Below are positions 17,746 to 28,105 of a stretch of DNA of 64,000 nucleotides, one piece after another; the first letter of the stretch is position 1; each line of letters opens with the position of its first letter. Below the pieces are notes generated by a model. That model did not search any database and was not told the DNA's origin. It saw only the letters and a program-made list of their open reading frames with translations. The stretch comes from Tsukamurella pulmonis. Lineage in GTDB: Bacteria; Actinomycetota; Actinomycetes; Mycobacteriales; Mycobacteriaceae. The stretch is taken from the NCBI RefSeq assembly GCF_900103175.1, contig NZ_FNLF01000002.1, positions 2,184,136 to 2,248,135 on the forward strand, written 5' to 3'. A program made the position numbers and the translations under genes.

Positions 17746-18351
17746 GTGACTGTGCGGATCGGGGTTCTGGCTCTGCAGGGCGACGTGCGCGAGCACCGCC
17801 ATGCGCTCGAGGCGGCGGGGGCCGCGACGGCGACGGTGCGGACGGAGGCCGACCTCGCGGCCGTCGACGGCATCGTCATCCCCGGCGGTGAGTCGACCAC
17901 CATGAGCCGGCTGCTCGGCGTCTTCGACCTCTTCGACCCGCTCCGTGACGCGCTCGCCGCGGGCCTGCCCGCCTACGGCTCGTGCGCGGGGATGATCCTG
18001 CTGGCCTCCGAGGTGCTCGACACCCGGCCCGATGCGCGGTGCCTGGGCGCCATCGACATGACCGTGCGGCGGAACGCCTTCGGCAGGCAGGTCGACTCCT
18101 TCGAGACCGACCTCGCGGTGACCGGCGTCGACGGTGACCCCGTGCGCGCGGTGTTCATCCGCGCGCCGTGGGTCGAGCGGGTCGGCGAGGGCGTCGAGGT
18201 GCTGGCGAGGGTGCCCGCTGAGGCCGGCGCCACAGCGGGTACGGTTGTCGCTGTTCAGCAAGGTGTGACGATGGCCACATCTTTTCATCCCGAAGTCACG
18301 GGGGATCTGCGGATCCACCGTCGCTTCGTGGACATGGTCCGGCGCCGGTGA
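17746..18351 (+). CDS. pdxT: Pyridoxal 5'-phosphate synthase, glutaminase subunit
   Basis: 201 residues, class I glutamine amidotransferase fold. It frees ammonia from glutamine for PdxS. The catalytic triad is visible as C80 (GSCAGMI), H181 and E183 (FHPE). The N-terminal ALQGDVREH and PGGESTTMS motifs are diagnostic. GTG at 17746 is read 19 bp after the tesB stop. Complete and of normal length. Confidence 0.97.
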   Translation: MTVRIGVLALQGDVREHRHALEAAGAATATVRTEADLAAVDGIVIPGGESTTMSRLLGVFDLFDPLRDALAAGLPAYGSCAGMILLASEVLDTRPDARCLGAIDMTVRRNAFGRQVDSFETDLAVTGVDGDPVRAVFIRAPWVERVGEGVEVLARVPAEAGATAGTVVAVQQGVTMATSFHPEVTGDLRIHRRFVDMVRRR

Positions 18352-18382
18352 CTCCGCTGCCGTAGAGCGAGGGGAGCGCGCC

Positions 18383-19768
18383 GTGAGCTACATGCCGGTG
18401 ACCGATTCGATGTTCCTGCTGGCGGAGTCCCGCGAGCATCCGATGCACGTCGGCGGCCTGCAGCTGTTCACGCCGCCCAAGGACGCGGGGCCGGACTTCG
18501 TGCGGTCGGTGGTCGAGACGATGCGCGCGCACACGCAGGTCAGCGAGAAGTTCGGTCGGCGCCCCGCCGATCCGGTGGGGATCCTCGGCAACACGTGGTG
18601 GACCGAGGTCGACTCGATCGACCTGGACTACCACGTGCGGCACTCGGCGCTGCCGCAGCCGGGCCGCATCCGCGAGCTGTTCCAGCAGGTCTCCCTGTGG
18701 CACGAGACGCTCCTCGACCGGCATCGTCCGATGTGGGAGGTGCACGTCGTCGAGGGACTCGAGGACGGTCGGTTCGCGGTCTACTCCAAAGTGCACCACT
18801 CCCTGGTCGACGGGGTGACCGCGCTGCGCTACATGACCCTGGCGCTCTCGAACGACCCCGACGACCGCGAGGGGCGCGTCGTCTGGCAGCCGGGCCTGGG
18901 GCGCCGCGGCAAGCGGGCGCCGGCGCACTCCACGCGGCGGCCGGCGTTCGACCCGCTGGGCACGGTCAAGCAGATCGGCGGCCTCACCGGTGAGGTGCTG
19001 GGCATGCTCCCGGCCTCGCTCAAGGTCGCGGGCACCTCGATCCGTGACCACGACTACAAGGCGCCCTTCCAGGCGCCGCACACGATCTTCAACGTGCCGA
19101 TCGGCGGCGCCCGACGGTTCGTCGCGCAGTCCTACTCGCTCGACCGGATCGACGTGATCCGGCAGGCGGCGGGCGCGACCGTGAACGACATCGTGCTCGC
19201 GATGTGCGGCAGCGCGCTGCGCGCCTTCCTGCAGGAGATGGGCGAGCTGCCCGATCGCTCGCTCACGGCGATGGTGCCGGTCTCCCTGCACAAGGACGGC
19301 GACGAGAGCTCGTCGAACGCCGTCGGTGCCGTGATCTCGACCCTGGCCACCGACCTGACCGACCCGGCCGCGCGGGTGACCGCCATCCAGGACTCCGTCC
19401 GCGCCGCCCGCCGCGTGATGGGGGAGCTCTCGCCGCTGCAGGTGCTCGCGCTCAGCGCGGCGAACATCGCGGGGCTCGCGCCGGGCATGCTGCCCGGCTA
19501 CCGCGGCGTCTCCCGGCCGCCCTTCAACCTGGTCATCTCCAACGTGCCCGGGCCCCGGGAACCGATGTACTGGAACGGGGCGCACCTCGACGGCGTGTAC
19601 CCCGCGTCGATCGCCTGGGAGGGACAGGCCCTCAACATCACGATCTGCACGAACAACCGCAACCTGGAGTTCGGTATCACCGCCGACCGCACCTCCGTGC
19701 CGCACGTGCAGCGACTCATCCACCATCTCGAGGACGCGTTGACTGAGCTGGAGAAGGCTTTCACGTAA
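18383..19768 (+). CDS. Wax ester synthase/diacylglycerol acyltransferase (WS/DGAT)
   Basis: 461 residues. The catalytic HHxxxDG is HHSLVDG (H138, H139, D143). Other family blocks are the N-terminal DSMFLLAESREHPMHVGGL, the central NVPIGGARR and TVNDIVLA motifs and the C-terminal NLVISNVPGPREPMYWNGA. Family members acylate long-chain alcohols or diacylglycerols with acyl-CoA to make storage wax esters or triacylglycerol, and some act in envelope lipid synthesis. The GTG start follows GAGGGGAG. Neighbours do not reveal which alcohol it uses. Confidence 0.94.
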   Translation: MSYMPVTDSMFLLAESREHPMHVGGLQLFTPPKDAGPDFVRSVVETMRAHTQVSEKFGRRPADPVGILGNTWWTEVDSIDLDYHVRHSALPQPGRIRELFQQVSLWHETLLDRHRPMWEVHVVEGLEDGRFAVYSKVHHSLVDGVTALRYMTLALSNDPDDREGRVVWQPGLGRRGKRAPAHSTRRPAFDPLGTVKQIGGLTGEVLGMLPASLKVAGTSIRDHDYKAPFQAPHTIFNVPIGGARRFVAQSYSLDRIDVIRQAAGATVNDIVLAMCGSALRAFLQEMGELPDRSLTAMVPVSLHKDGDESSSNAVGAVISTLATDLTDPAARVTAIQDSVRAARRVMGELSPLQVLALSAANIAGLAPGMLPGYRGVSRPPFNLVISNVPGPREPMYWNGAHLDGVYPASIAWEGQALNITICTNNRNLEFGITADRTSVPHVQRLIHHLEDALTELEKAFT

Positions 19769-19813
19769 ACTCGAAGGGTTGAAGCAGCGCACCCGAACGG
19801 AATCGAGGGATCG

Positions 19814-20569
19814 ATGAGCGGCCATTCCAAATGGGCCACCACCAAGCACAAGAAGGCGGCGATCGACGCCAAGCGCGGCAAGCTGTTCGCCAAGCTGATC
19901 AAGAACATCGAGGTCGCGGCGCGGACCGGTGGCAGTGATCCCGACGGAAACCCGACGCTCTACGACGCCATCCAGAAGGCGAAGAAGACCTCGGTGCCGA
20001 ACGACAACATCGAGCGCGCCCGCAAGCGCGGCGGCGGCGAGGAGGCGGGCGGCGCCGACTGGCAGACCATCATGTACGAGGGCTACGGCCCTAACGGCGT
20101 GGCGGTGCTCATCGAGTGCCTCACCGACAACCGCAACCGCGCCGCGGGCGAGGTCCGCGTCGCGATGACCCGCAACGGCGGCAACATGGCCGATCCGGGC
20201 TCGGTCTCGTACTTGTTCACCCGCAAGGGCATCGTCACGCTGGACAAGAACGATCAGGCCGAGGACGACGTCCTCATGGCGGTCCTCGACGCCGGCGCCG
20301 AGGAGATCAGCGATCTCGGGGACCAGTTCGAGATCATCGCCGAGCCGACCGATCTGGTCGCCGTGCGCACCGCCCTGCAGGAAGCCGGCATCGACTACGA
20401 CTCGGCCGAGTCCGGGTTCCGTGCGTCGGTCGAGGTCCCCGTCGACGCCGACGGCGCGCGCAAGGTGTTCAAGCTGGTCGACGCGCTGGAGGACAGCGAC
20501 GACGTGCAGAACGTCTACACGAACGTCGACATCTCCGACGAGGTGTTGGCGGAGCTCGACGAGGACTGA
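19814..20569 (+). CDS. YebC/PmpR-family DNA-binding or translation factor
   Basis: 251 residues, complete. The N-terminus [20 protein letters not shown] and the motifs [20 protein letters not shown] and [14 protein letters not shown] identify the family. It was long annotated as a transcriptional regulator; some members act at ribosomes stalled on proline stretches. The gene is upstream of ruvC here as in many bacteria (Rv2603c), with one VanW gene inserted between. The ATG at 19814 follows a run containing GGAATCGAGGG. Confidence 0.94.
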   Translation: MSGHSKWATTKHKKAAIDAKRGKLFAKLIKNIEVAARTGGSDPDGNPTLYDAIQKAKKTSVPNDNIERARKRGGGEEAGGADWQTIMYEGYGPNGVAVLIECLTDNRNRAAGEVRVAMTRNGGNMADPGSVSYLFTRKGIVTLDKNDQAEDDVLMAVLDAGAEEISDLGDQFEIIAEPTDLVAVRTALQEAGIDYDSAESGFRASVEVPVDADGARKVFKLVDALEDSDDVQNVYTNVDISDEVLAELDED

Positions 20570-20638
20570 ACGTCCTGAGATCGGTATTCCGCATCGCCCC
20601 TACTGTGCGGTAAAACCACGTCAGGATATTCTCAGGTT

Positions 20639-22342
20639 GTGACTCGCACCCGAACGGCGCTGCGCCGTGCCCCGGCTCTGGCGTTGGCCGGGGCGCTGCT
20701 CCTGGGCGCGGGCGGGGCCGCGGCCTGGGAATCCGGGCGAGCCGAGACCGTTCACGGCGCCACTGCGGTGGGCGTGGAGTTCGGCGCGCTCGGCCGCGAC
20801 GACGCCGTGCACCGACTCGACGACGCCGCGCGCCGGGTGGACACCGAGCCCATCACGCTGCGTACCGCCAAGGGCGAGGTGAAGCTCCAGCCGGCACAGC
20901 TCGGCCTGGCAATGGACGTCCCCGGCACGGTGCAGCGCGCGATCGATGCGCGCTCGCCGATGCGGGACCTGATGGGTCTGTTCAGCGATCGGCACGTGCA
21001 CCCCGCGTCCACCCTCAACCGCACCGTCTTCGACGCGGCGATCACGAAGGCGTCGGGAACGCTGACGTCCGCCGCGGGCGACGGCGCCGTCGTCTTCCGG
21101 GCAGGTAAACCGGTCCCCGTCGAACCCAAGGCCGGCGACCGGATCGACCCGGCCAAGGCCGCCGAAGCCGTTGCCGCGGCCTGGCCGGATTCCACCGACA
21201 TCACGGTGCCGACGGAGTCCGTGACCCCCACCGTCTCCGCGGACACGGTCCGCGCCGTCGCGGGCGGGGCGGCCGCGCAGGCCGTCGCCTCCGACGTGGT
21301 GCTGCGCCGCGACGCCATGGACCAGGTGGCGGCCGGGACCGTCGGGCGGGTCTCCGCAGCCGACATCGGCACGTTCCTGTCGTTCCGGCCCGACGGCGCC
21401 GGCAACCTCGCCCCGCAGGTGGACCGGGAGGCCGCCAAGAAGGTGCTCGGCGACCGGCTGGAGTCGTCCGTCGCCAAGCCGAAGGACGCGAGCTTCGACC
21501 TGTCCGGCGGCAGTCCGACGGTGACCGAGGCCGTCCCCGGCCGCGAGGTGGTCTGGGACCCGACGATCGACGCCGTCGCGAAGGCGGTGACCGAGCGTTC
21601 CACGCAGGGCAGGACCGCGACCGCGCAGTTCAAGTCCGTCGAGCCGAAGGTCACCACCGCGCGGGCGAAGGAGCTCGGGGTGCGCGAGGTGGTCAGCGAG
21701 TTCTCCACAGGCGGCTTCAGCGATGCCTCCGGCGTGAACATCCGCAGGGTCGCGCAGGAGGTCAACGGCGCCGTGGTGCTCCCCGGGGAGACGTTCTCGC
21801 TCAACGGTTACACCGGGCCGCGCGGCACGGCGCAGGGGTACGTGGAGTCCGGGATCATCAACAACGGCCGCCCCGATAAGGCCGTCGGCGGCGGTATCTC
21901 GCAGTTCGCGACCACGCTCTACAACGCCGCGTACTTCGCCGGCCTCGAGGACGCGGGCCACACGGAGCACAGTTATTACATCTCGCGGTACCCCGAGGCG
22001 CGGGAGGCCACCGTGTTCGAGGGCGCGATCGACCTGAAGTTCCGCAACGACACCCCCTACGGCATCGTCATCGAATCCACTGCGGGCGCGTCCTCGGTGT
22101 CCGTCCGGATGTGGAGCACCAAGACCCGCGAGGTGTCGTCGAGCACGGGCTCGCGCAGCCTGCCGACGCAGCCGGACACCATTCGGCTGCCGAAGGGGCC
22201 GCACTGCGTCGCCAGTAGCGGCCAGCCCGGCTTCACCACGAGCAACACCCGGACGATCACCGACGCCAAGTCCGGCGGCGTGATCTCCCGCCACACCCGC
22301 ACCGTCAAGTACGACCCGGTGCCGACCGTCATCTGCGAGTAG
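20639..22342 (+). CDS. VanW-family secreted or membrane-anchored protein
   Basis: 567 residues. An N-terminal signal or anchor helix (about 9-30, ending GGAAAWESG) is followed by two peptidoglycan-binding-4-like regions (about 40-340) and a C-terminal VanW domain (about 355-485: [54 protein letters not shown]). VanW domains occur in extracellular wall-associated proteins, including near glycopeptide-resistance genes, without a settled function. GTG at 20639 follows an AT-rich stretch (aggatattctcagg) that may be its promoter. It lies between yebC and ruvC. Confidence 0.88.
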   Translation: MTRTRTALRRAPALALAGALLLGAGGAAAWESGRAETVHGATAVGVEFGALGRDDAVHRLDDAARRVDTEPITLRTAKGEVKLQPAQLGLAMDVPGTVQRAIDARSPMRDLMGLFSDRHVHPASTLNRTVFDAAITKASGTLTSAAGDGAVVFRAGKPVPVEPKAGDRIDPAKAAEAVAAAWPDSTDITVPTESVTPTVSADTVRAVAGGAAAQAVASDVVLRRDAMDQVAAGTVGRVSAADIGTFLSFRPDGAGNLAPQVDREAAKKVLGDRLESSVAKPKDASFDLSGGSPTVTEAVPGREVVWDPTIDAVAKAVTERSTQGRTATAQFKSVEPKVTTARAKELGVREVVSEFSTGGFSDASGVNIRRVAQEVNGAVVLPGETFSLNGYTGPRGTAQGYVESGIINNGRPDKAVGGGISQFATTLYNAAYFAGLEDAGHTEHSYYISRYPEAREATVFEGAIDLKFRNDTPYGIVIESTAGASSVSVRMWSTKTREVSSSTGSRSLPTQPDTIRLPKGPHCVASSGQPGFTTSNTRTITDAKSGGVISRHTRTVKYDPVPTVICE

Positions 22343-22388
22343 GCAGGCGCGTCGCTGCATCCCGCCGGTGCACGGGGCAGGTATGCTC

Positions 22389-22404
22389 TCGAACAAAGGT
22401 TTGA
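22389..22404 (+). promoter_or_regulatory. LexA (SOS) box upstream of ruvC
   Basis: The sequence tcgaac-aaag-gtttga has the spacing and bases of the mycobacterial SOS operator TCGAAC-N4-GTTCGA, with one mismatch in the right half. A further half site, gttcga, lies at 22408-22413. It sits 30 bp before the ruvC ATG. M. tuberculosis ruvC (Rv2594c) is a reported LexA-regulated gene, which supports the call. Confidence 0.8.
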
Positions 22405-22433
22405 GTGTTCGAGAAGTGTGCGGAGGTGCGGCG

Positions 22434-23021
22434 ATGCGGGTGATGGGGGTGGACCCCGGTCTCACGCGCTGTGGCCTGTCGGTGGTCGAGACGGGCGCGG
22501 GCCGCAAGGTCACGGCGCTCGACGTCGACGTGGTGCGCACGCCCGCCGCGATGCCCCTCGCGGAGCGGCTGCTGGCGGTCTGGACCGCGGCGGAGTTCTG
22601 GATGGACACGCACGAGCCCGACGTGATCGCCGTCGAGCGGGTCTTCGCTCAGCACAACGTCTCCACCGCCATGGGCACGGCCCAGGCGGGCGGAGTCGTC
22701 GCTCTCGCCGCCGCCCGCCGCGGGATCGACGTGCACTTCCACACCCCGTCCGAGGTCAAGGCGGCCGTCACCGGCAACGGTAACGCGGGCAAGGCCCAGG
22801 TCACCGCGATGATCACCAAGATCCTCGGGCTGCAGAAGGCGCCCGAACCCGCGGACGCGGCGGACGCACTCGCTCTCGCCGTCTGTCACAGCTGGCGTGC
22901 GCCGATGATCGCGCGCATGGCGGAGGCGGAACGCCGTGCGGCGGAACAGAAGAAGGTCTTCGAACAGCGTCTCGCGGCGCAGCGCCGCGCGGCGAAGAAG
23001 GTGACGGGGGGAGTGCGATGA
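22434..23021 (+). CDS. ruvC: Holliday junction endodeoxyribonuclease RuvC
   Basis: 195 residues, RNase H-like fold. It cuts four-way junctions symmetrically using two metals. Acidic residues: D7 (VMGVDPGLT), E68 (IAVERVF) and the Asp pair in [14 protein letters not shown] near 141-144. The ATG at 22434 is selected because CGGAGG lies 7-8 bp upstream; earlier in-frame starts would run through the SOS box. The C-terminal 30 residues are a basic Ala/Arg-rich tail. Stop overlaps the ruvA start by 4 bp. Confidence 0.96.
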   Translation: MRVMGVDPGLTRCGLSVVETGAGRKVTALDVDVVRTPAAMPLAERLLAVWTAAEFWMDTHEPDVIAVERVFAQHNVSTAMGTAQAGGVVALAAARRGIDVHFHTPSEVKAAVTGNGNAGKAQVTAMITKILGLQKAPEPADAADALALAVCHSWRAPMIARMAEAERRAAEQKKVFEQRLAAQRRAAKKVTGGVR

Positions 23022-23617
23022 TCGCATCGCTGCGCGGCGAGGTACGGCACATCGGGCTCGATCACGTGGTGGTCGAGTGCGCCGGTGTGGGCTACAAGGT
23101 GCTCGTCGCCCCGGCGACCGCGGGAGCGCTCTCCCGGGGCGCGGAGGGCTCGCTGCTCACCTCGATGGTGGTGCGCGAGGACTCGATGACCCTGTACGGC
23201 TTCACCGACGGGCCGCAGCAGGAGCTGTTCCACCTGCTGCAGACCGTGCAGGGAGTGGGGCCGCGGCTCGCGATGGCCGCGATCGCCGTCCTCGAGCCGG
23301 CGCAGATGCAGACCGCGATCGCCTCGGGTGACATCAAGACGCTGTGCTTGATCCCCGGAATCGGCAAGCGCGTCGCCGAGCGGATCCACGTGGAGCTCAA
23401 GGACAAGGTCAGTGCGGCACCGTCGGACGCGGCCGGCCCAACCGGGGCGACGGTACCGGCCGGCGGCGTCTCGCAGCAGCTGCTCGACGCGCTCGAGGGC
23501 CTGGGGTTCACCCCGAAGCAGGCCGAGCCGGCTGTCGCGGCCGCCGTCGAGGCCGGGCCCGACAAGTCGGTCTCGGACCTGTTGCGCGATGCCCTGAAGT
23601 CGTTGGGACGCGGGTAG
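23018..23617 (+). CDS. ruvA: Holliday junction branch-migration protein RuvA
   Basis: 199 residues. The N-terminal OB-fold ([13 protein letters not shown]) is followed by tandem helix-hairpin-helix motifs ([37 protein letters not shown]) and a flexible linker to the C-terminal RuvB-contact domain ([20 protein letters not shown]). RuvA tetramers hold the junction for RuvB. The 4-bp overlap with ruvC and 4-bp gap to ruvB indicate one transcript. Confidence 0.97.
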   Translation: MIASLRGEVRHIGLDHVVVECAGVGYKVLVAPATAGALSRGAEGSLLTSMVVREDSMTLYGFTDGPQQELFHLLQTVQGVGPRLAMAAIAVLEPAQMQTAIASGDIKTLCLIPGIGKRVAERIHVELKDKVSAAPSDAAGPTGATVPAGGVSQQLLDALEGLGFTPKQAEPAVAAAVEAGPDKSVSDLLRDALKSLGRG

Positions 23618-23621
23618 GTAG

Positions 23622-24710
23622 ATGCAGTACGACGACGAGACCGGCAGCGAGTTCGAGGACGCCGAGGGCATCATGGGCCCCGCGGCGCTCTCGGGGGACG
23701 ACACCGAATCCCTCCGGCCGAAGTCGCTCGACGAGTTCATCGGGCAGCCGAAGGTCCGCGAACAGTTGCAACTGGTCCTGCACGGCGCGAAGCTCCGCGG
23801 CGGCACCCCGGACCACATCCTGCTCTCCGGGCCGCCCGGGCTCGGCAAGACTAGCCTCGCGATGATCATCGCCGGGGAGCTCGGCACCGCCCTGCGTGTC
23901 ACCTCCGGGCCCGCCCTGGAACGTGCCGGCGACCTGGCGGCGATGCTCTCGAACCTCGTCGAGGGCGACGTGCTGTTCATCGACGAGATCCACCGCATGG
24001 CCCGTCCCGCCGAGGAGATGCTCTACCTCGCGATGGAGGACTTCCGGGTCGACGTGGTGGTCGGCAAGGGGCCCGGCGCCACCTCCATCCCGCTCGACGT
24101 CGCGCCGTTCACCCTGGTCGGCGCCACCACCCGGTCCGGAGCACTCACCGGGCCGCTGCGCGACCGCTTCGGCTTCACCGCCCACATGGATTTCTACGAG
24201 ACCGCCGACCTGGTCCAGGTCATCGAGCGCAGCGCGAAGATCCTCGGCATCACGATCGAGCGCGAGGCGGCCGCGGAGATCGGCAGTCGCAGCCGGGGCA
24301 CGCCCCGCATCGCCAACCGCCTGCTGCGCCGCGTCCGCGACTTCGCCGACGTCCGCGCCGACGGCACCGTCACCGTCGACGTGGCGCGCGCCGCGCTCAA
24401 GGTCTACGACGTCGACGAGCTCGGCCTGGACCGCCTCGACCGCGCCGTCCTCGGCGCCCTGATCCGCAGCTTCGGCGGCGGCCCCGTGGGCGTCTCCACG
24501 CTCGCCGTCGCCGTCGGCGAGGAGCCCGGCACCGTCGAGGAGGTGTGCGAGCCCTTCCTCGTGCGCGCCGGGATGCTGGCGCGCACACCACGCGGCCGCG
24601 TCGCGACGATGGCGGCCTGGCACCACCTCGGCCTCGAGCCGCCCGCGGGTGCGCTCGCCTCCGGCATCGAGGTGCGCGGCGACTTCGATCCCGACGAGCG
24701 CCTGTTCTGA
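23622..24710 (+). CDS. ruvB: Holliday junction helicase motor RuvB
   Basis: 362 residues, AAA+ ATPase. Walker A ([11 protein letters not shown]), Walker B (LFIDEIHR), sensor 1 ([18 protein letters not shown], also the arginine-finger region) and a C-terminal winged helix ([20 protein letters not shown]) are all in order. Hexamers pump DNA through the RuvA-bound junction. The stop is separated by a single base from the stop of the convergent glycosyltransferase gene, leaving no room for a separate terminator. Confidence 0.97.
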   Translation: MQYDDETGSEFEDAEGIMGPAALSGDDTESLRPKSLDEFIGQPKVREQLQLVLHGAKLRGGTPDHILLSGPPGLGKTSLAMIIAGELGTALRVTSGPALERAGDLAAMLSNLVEGDVLFIDEIHRMARPAEEMLYLAMEDFRVDVVVGKGPGATSIPLDVAPFTLVGATTRSGALTGPLRDRFGFTAHMDFYETADLVQVIERSAKILGITIEREAAAEIGSRSRGTPRIANRLLRRVRDFADVRADGTVTVDVARAALKVYDVDELGLDRLDRAVLGALIRSFGGGPVGVSTLAVAVGEEPGTVEEVCEPFLVRAGMLARTPRGRVATMAAWHHLGLEPPAGALASGIEVRGDFDPDERLF

Positions 24711-24711
24711 C

Positions 24712-26685
24712 TCAGCTCGTCGGCGTCGTCAGGTCGTAGGCGGACACCCCGTCGACGGTGCGCGACGGGAACGTCTTCTCCACCCACGCCCGGATCTCCG
24801 CGGCGGTGCCCGAGCTTCCGAATCCGCCGAATCCGCCGCCCGATTCGGCGAGGAAGTAGTGGATCCTGCCGTCGCGCACGTACTGCTGGAACTGCGCGAG
24901 GGTGGGGGACGGATCGGTGCCGTTGAATCCGCCGATCGGCATGACGGGCTGCTCCGTCGCGAGCTGGTAGCCGGCGGCGGCGTTCGCACCGACCGTCGCT
25001 GCGACCCAGGTGTAGCGGTCCGCGTCCGCGAGCAGGAGCGCGGTCACCGCGGGGCCGGGCGCGCTGCCCATCAGGAACGACGGTCCGCCGCTCCCGCGCT
25101 CGCCGCCGGGACCGCTGCCGCGGGCACCGTCGAACCGGGGAGCGCCGCCCTGTCCGTCCCGTCCGGGCCGCTCCGTCCGGCCGCCGCCCGGGCCGAATCC
25201 GTGCCCGCTCGACGGTCCCGCGGAGACGATGGCGCCCTGTCGCGGCGATGCGATGGTCTCGGCGGTGAAGGCCACCTGCCCGGCGATCGCCGTGAACAGC
25301 GCGGTCGCCGCGATGGCACCGACCAGGCGCCGTTCCCGCCCGACGGCGGGGAGCAGCGTGGCGAGGATCGCCACCGTCGAGACGGCGGCCGCTGCGGCGA
25401 TCGTCCAGCGCAGCCACGGATTCCAGTCGGGCGTCAGGTCGAGGATGTACCAGGCCGTCGCGCCGCTCGCAGCCACGGCGAGGGCGGCGACCACGCGCAC
25501 CCAGGGTCGCTCGCGGGCGCGCCATCCGACCACTGTCCCGATCGCGACGAGCGCCGCGATCGCGGGTGCCAGGGCCACGGTGTAGTACGCGTGGAAGATC
25601 CCCGCCATCCAGCTGAACGTGATTCCGGTGACGAGCAGCCACCCGCCCCAGGCGATCACCGCGGCCCGATCGCCGTCCGTGCGCGGGGCGTGGCGTCGCA
25701 GTGCGAGGACGAGAACGATCGCGATCAGCGCCGCGGGGAGCAGCCAGGCGATCTGGCCGGCCTGCGCGGGGTCGACCATGCGCAGGATGCCCGCGTCGCC
25801 GAACATCCCCGCGCCGCCGCGCCCGGGCATGTCCAACCCGGCCGGCAGCTCGAGCCCCGCGGGGATCTCCATGCCGCTCCGACCGGGGCCGACGCTGCCC
25901 GTCTCGTCGCCGTTGAGGCGGCCGAGGCCGTTGTAGCCGAGCGTGAGCTCGAGGATGGAGTTGCTCTGCGAACCGCCGATCCACGGCCGCGACGAGGCGG
26001 GCCACAACTCGACCGCGAGCAACCACCACCCGGCGGCGACGACCATCGCGCCGCCCGCGGCAACGAGCTGCACGACGCGCTTGCCGAGCCTCGGCGGGCC
26101 CGCGACCAGGTACGCCAGCGCCAGGCCGGGGACGATCAGCATCACGGCCAGCTGCTTGGTCAGGAATCCGAGGCCCACGAACGCGCCGCACGCGATCAGC
26201 CATCGCCAGCGCCCGTCCTCGACCGCGCGCAGCATCGCCCACGTCGCGGCGATCATCAGCAGGACCAGGAGGGCGTCCGGGTTGTTGAACCGGAACATCA
26301 TGGCCGCCACCGGGGTCACCGCGAGGAACAATCCGGCGAGGAGGCCGGCGCCGGGGCCGAACCGACGGCGCACCGTTGCGTACAGCAGCGCGACGCAGGC
26401 CACCCCGAGGAGGGCCTGCGGAACGAGCATCGCCCAGGTGTTCACACCGAACAGGCGAGTGGACACCTCCATCACCCACAACGAGGCGGGCGGCTTGTCG
26501 ACGGTGATCGAGTTCGCACCGTCGGAGCTGCCGAAGAACATCGCCTTCCAGCTCACGGTGCCGGCCTGGACGGCGGCGGAGTAGAAGGCGTTCGCCCAGC
26601 CCGCGCGGCCGAGGGCCCAGAGGTAGGCGATCGCCGTCCCCGTGAGGAGGACGGCGATCGCGCTGCGCTCGCGGGTCTTGCTCAC
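24712..26685 (-). CDS. Membrane glycosyltransferase, GT39/ArnT (YkcB) type
   Basis: 657 residues with about 11-12 membrane helices. The first external loop carries NAFYSAAVQAGTVSWKAMFF and ITVDKPPASLWV, the signature of polyprenyl-phosphate-sugar transferases of the PMT/ArnT group (B. subtilis YkcB type). After the membrane region there is a Gly/Arg/Pro-rich low-complexity stretch (GHGFGPGGGRTERPGRDG) and a C-terminal periplasmic domain. It would move a lipid-linked sugar onto an envelope acceptor, unknown here. GTG at 26685 overlaps the upstream GT2 stop by 4 bp, so the lipid-sugar donor is probably made by that partner. Confidence 0.9.
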   Translation of the reverse strand: MSKTRERSAIAVLLTGTAIAYLWALGRAGWANAFYSAAVQAGTVSWKAMFFGSSDGANSITVDKPPASLWVMEVSTRLFGVNTWAMLVPQALLGVACVALLYATVRRRFGPGAGLLAGLFLAVTPVAAMMFRFNNPDALLVLLMIAATWAMLRAVEDGRWRWLIACGAFVGLGFLTKQLAVMLIVPGLALAYLVAGPPRLGKRVVQLVAAGGAMVVAAGWWLLAVELWPASSRPWIGGSQSNSILELTLGYNGLGRLNGDETGSVGPGRSGMEIPAGLELPAGLDMPGRGGAGMFGDAGILRMVDPAQAGQIAWLLPAALIAIVLVLALRRHAPRTDGDRAAVIAWGGWLLVTGITFSWMAGIFHAYYTVALAPAIAALVAIGTVVGWRARERPWVRVVAALAVAASGATAWYILDLTPDWNPWLRWTIAAAAAVSTVAILATLLPAVGRERRLVGAIAATALFTAIAGQVAFTAETIASPRQGAIVSAGPSSGHGFGPGGGRTERPGRDGQGGAPRFDGARGSGPGGERGSGGPSFLMGSAPGPAVTALLLADADRYTWVAATVGANAAAGYQLATEQPVMPIGGFNGTDPSPTLAQFQQYVRDGRIHYFLAESGGGFGGFGSSGTAAEIRAWVEKTFPSRTVDGVSAYDLTTPTS

Positions 26686-27938
26686 CGGAGCTCCGCCTGC
26701 TCGCCGGTGGCGGAGCGGAAGATCAGGCGCAGTCCCAGGAACCGGGTAACGGTCGCGACCAGGTTCGCCACCACGAGCACGGCCAGTTGGAGCCCCCGGC
26801 CCGCGTCGGGGGCGACGTGGTCGAGGACGGACAGGCTGCCGGCGGTGAGCGCCCAGGTGAGCAGGAACACCACGAGCCCCTGCAGGTGGTGGCGCGCGGC
26901 CCCTGCACGGCCGCGCACGCCGAAGGTGAACGCGCGGTTGGCGGCGATGTTGCCCACCGCGGTGACGAGCAGTGCGGTGAAGTTCGCGCCCTGCGCCCCG
27001 ATCAGCGGATGCAGGAGGAGGTAGAGCAGCGCGTACGCGGCGGTGCTGGCCACCCCGACGGCGGCGAACCTTGCGAGCTGGCCGACCAGGTTGTGCGGCA
27101 CGCCCGCCAGCTGCGGCTCCTCCCTGCCGAGCGCGCGGCGCACGTCGTCGAGGGGCAGCGCGCCGCCGGCGAGCGCGCGGCCCACCCGGACGACGCCGCG
27201 CAGGTCCTTGCGCACCGTGTCGGCGATGTCGACGCGGCTGTCCGGGTCGTCGGTCCAGTCCACGGGCACCTCGTGGATGCGCAGCCCGGCCCGCTCGGCG
27301 AGGACCAGCAGCTCGGTGTCGAAGAACCACTCGCCGTCCTGCACCAGCGGCAGGAGCTCCCTCGCGACGTCCGTGCGAATGGCCTTGAATCCGCACTGGG
27401 CGTCGGAGAACCGGACCCGCAGCGCGGTGTGCAGGAGCAGGTTGTAGCCGCGGGAGATGAACTCGCGCTTGGGGCCCCGCACCACGTTCGCTCCCCGCCC
27501 GAGACGGGTGCCGATGGCGAGATCGCTGTGCCCGGACAGCAACGGCGCGACGAGCGGGAGCAGTGCGTTGAGATCGGTCGACAGGTCCACGTCCATGTAG
27601 ACCAGCACGCGGGCGTCGGACTCGGCCCAGACCCGGCGCAGGGCTCGCCCGCGGCCCTTCGCGTCGAGGTGCACCACCTGCACGCCGGCGTCGGCGGCGG
27701 CCAGCGCCCGTGCCCGGTCGAGCGTGTCGTCGGTACTGGCGTTGTCGGCGATGGTGATCCGTGCGGGCAGGTGCAGTTCGTCGTCGATGTAGGCCCGCAG
27801 CGTGTGGATGCAGTGCGCGATCGTGTGGGACTCGTTGTAGACGGGGATCACGATGTCGAGGAGCGGAGTGGGCGGAGTGCCGTCCGGTCGTGCGCCGGCG
27901 GGCGCGACGGTGCGGTCGGTGGCGGTATCGGTGGTCAT
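26682..27938 (-). CDS. GT2 glycosyltransferase fused to a GtrA membrane domain
   Basis: 418 residues. Residues about 25-260 form a DPM1-like GT-A domain (IVIPVYNESHTI, TIADNASTDDT, DVDLSTDL as the DxD region, GTRLGRGANV). About 285-410 is a four-helix GtrA domain. The enzyme class transfers a sugar from a nucleotide donor to polyprenyl phosphate, and GtrA domains are thought to help flip the product. ATG at 27938 has GGTTGCTGCC upstream but no clear Shine-Dalgarno site. It is the first gene of a two-gene unit with the GT39 protein. Confidence 0.92.
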   Translation of the reverse strand: MTTDTATDRTVAPAGARPDGTPPTPLLDIVIPVYNESHTIAHCIHTLRAYIDDELHLPARITIADNASTDDTLDRARALAAADAGVQVVHLDAKGRGRALRRVWAESDARVLVYMDVDLSTDLNALLPLVAPLLSGHSDLAIGTRLGRGANVVRGPKREFISRGYNLLLHTALRVRFSDAQCGFKAIRTDVARELLPLVQDGEWFFDTELLVLAERAGLRIHEVPVDWTDDPDSRVDIADTVRKDLRGVVRVGRALAGGALPLDDVRRALGREEPQLAGVPHNLVGQLARFAAVGVASTAAYALLYLLLHPLIGAQGANFTALLVTAVGNIAANRAFTFGVRGRAGAARHHLQGLVVFLLTWALTAGSLSVLDHVAPDAGRGLQLAVLVVANLVATVTRFLGLRLIFRSATGEQAELR

Positions 27939-28105
27939 GGCAGCAACCCTCGATCGGCCCGCTGGGGCTACCCTGCCGCACGTCTGTGGACCTGCTGGGA
28001 TACGACTCCGGCGCCCCGACGCAACGGTCGAAGCCCCTCGGGGTGCACGCGATCAACGGCGGCGCGCCGATCCTCCGGGACGAGCGTGCGGCGCGGGAAC
28101 CGGCG
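27939..28105. other. Intergenic region, no feature recognised
   Basis: 167 bp between two reverse-strand genes. It must hold the promoter of the GT2-GtrA unit. A forward open frame through here reads GYDSGAPTQRSKPLGV and so on but resembles no family and continues antisense to the next gene, so I do not call it. No hairpin or known operator is seen. Confidence 0.4.
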
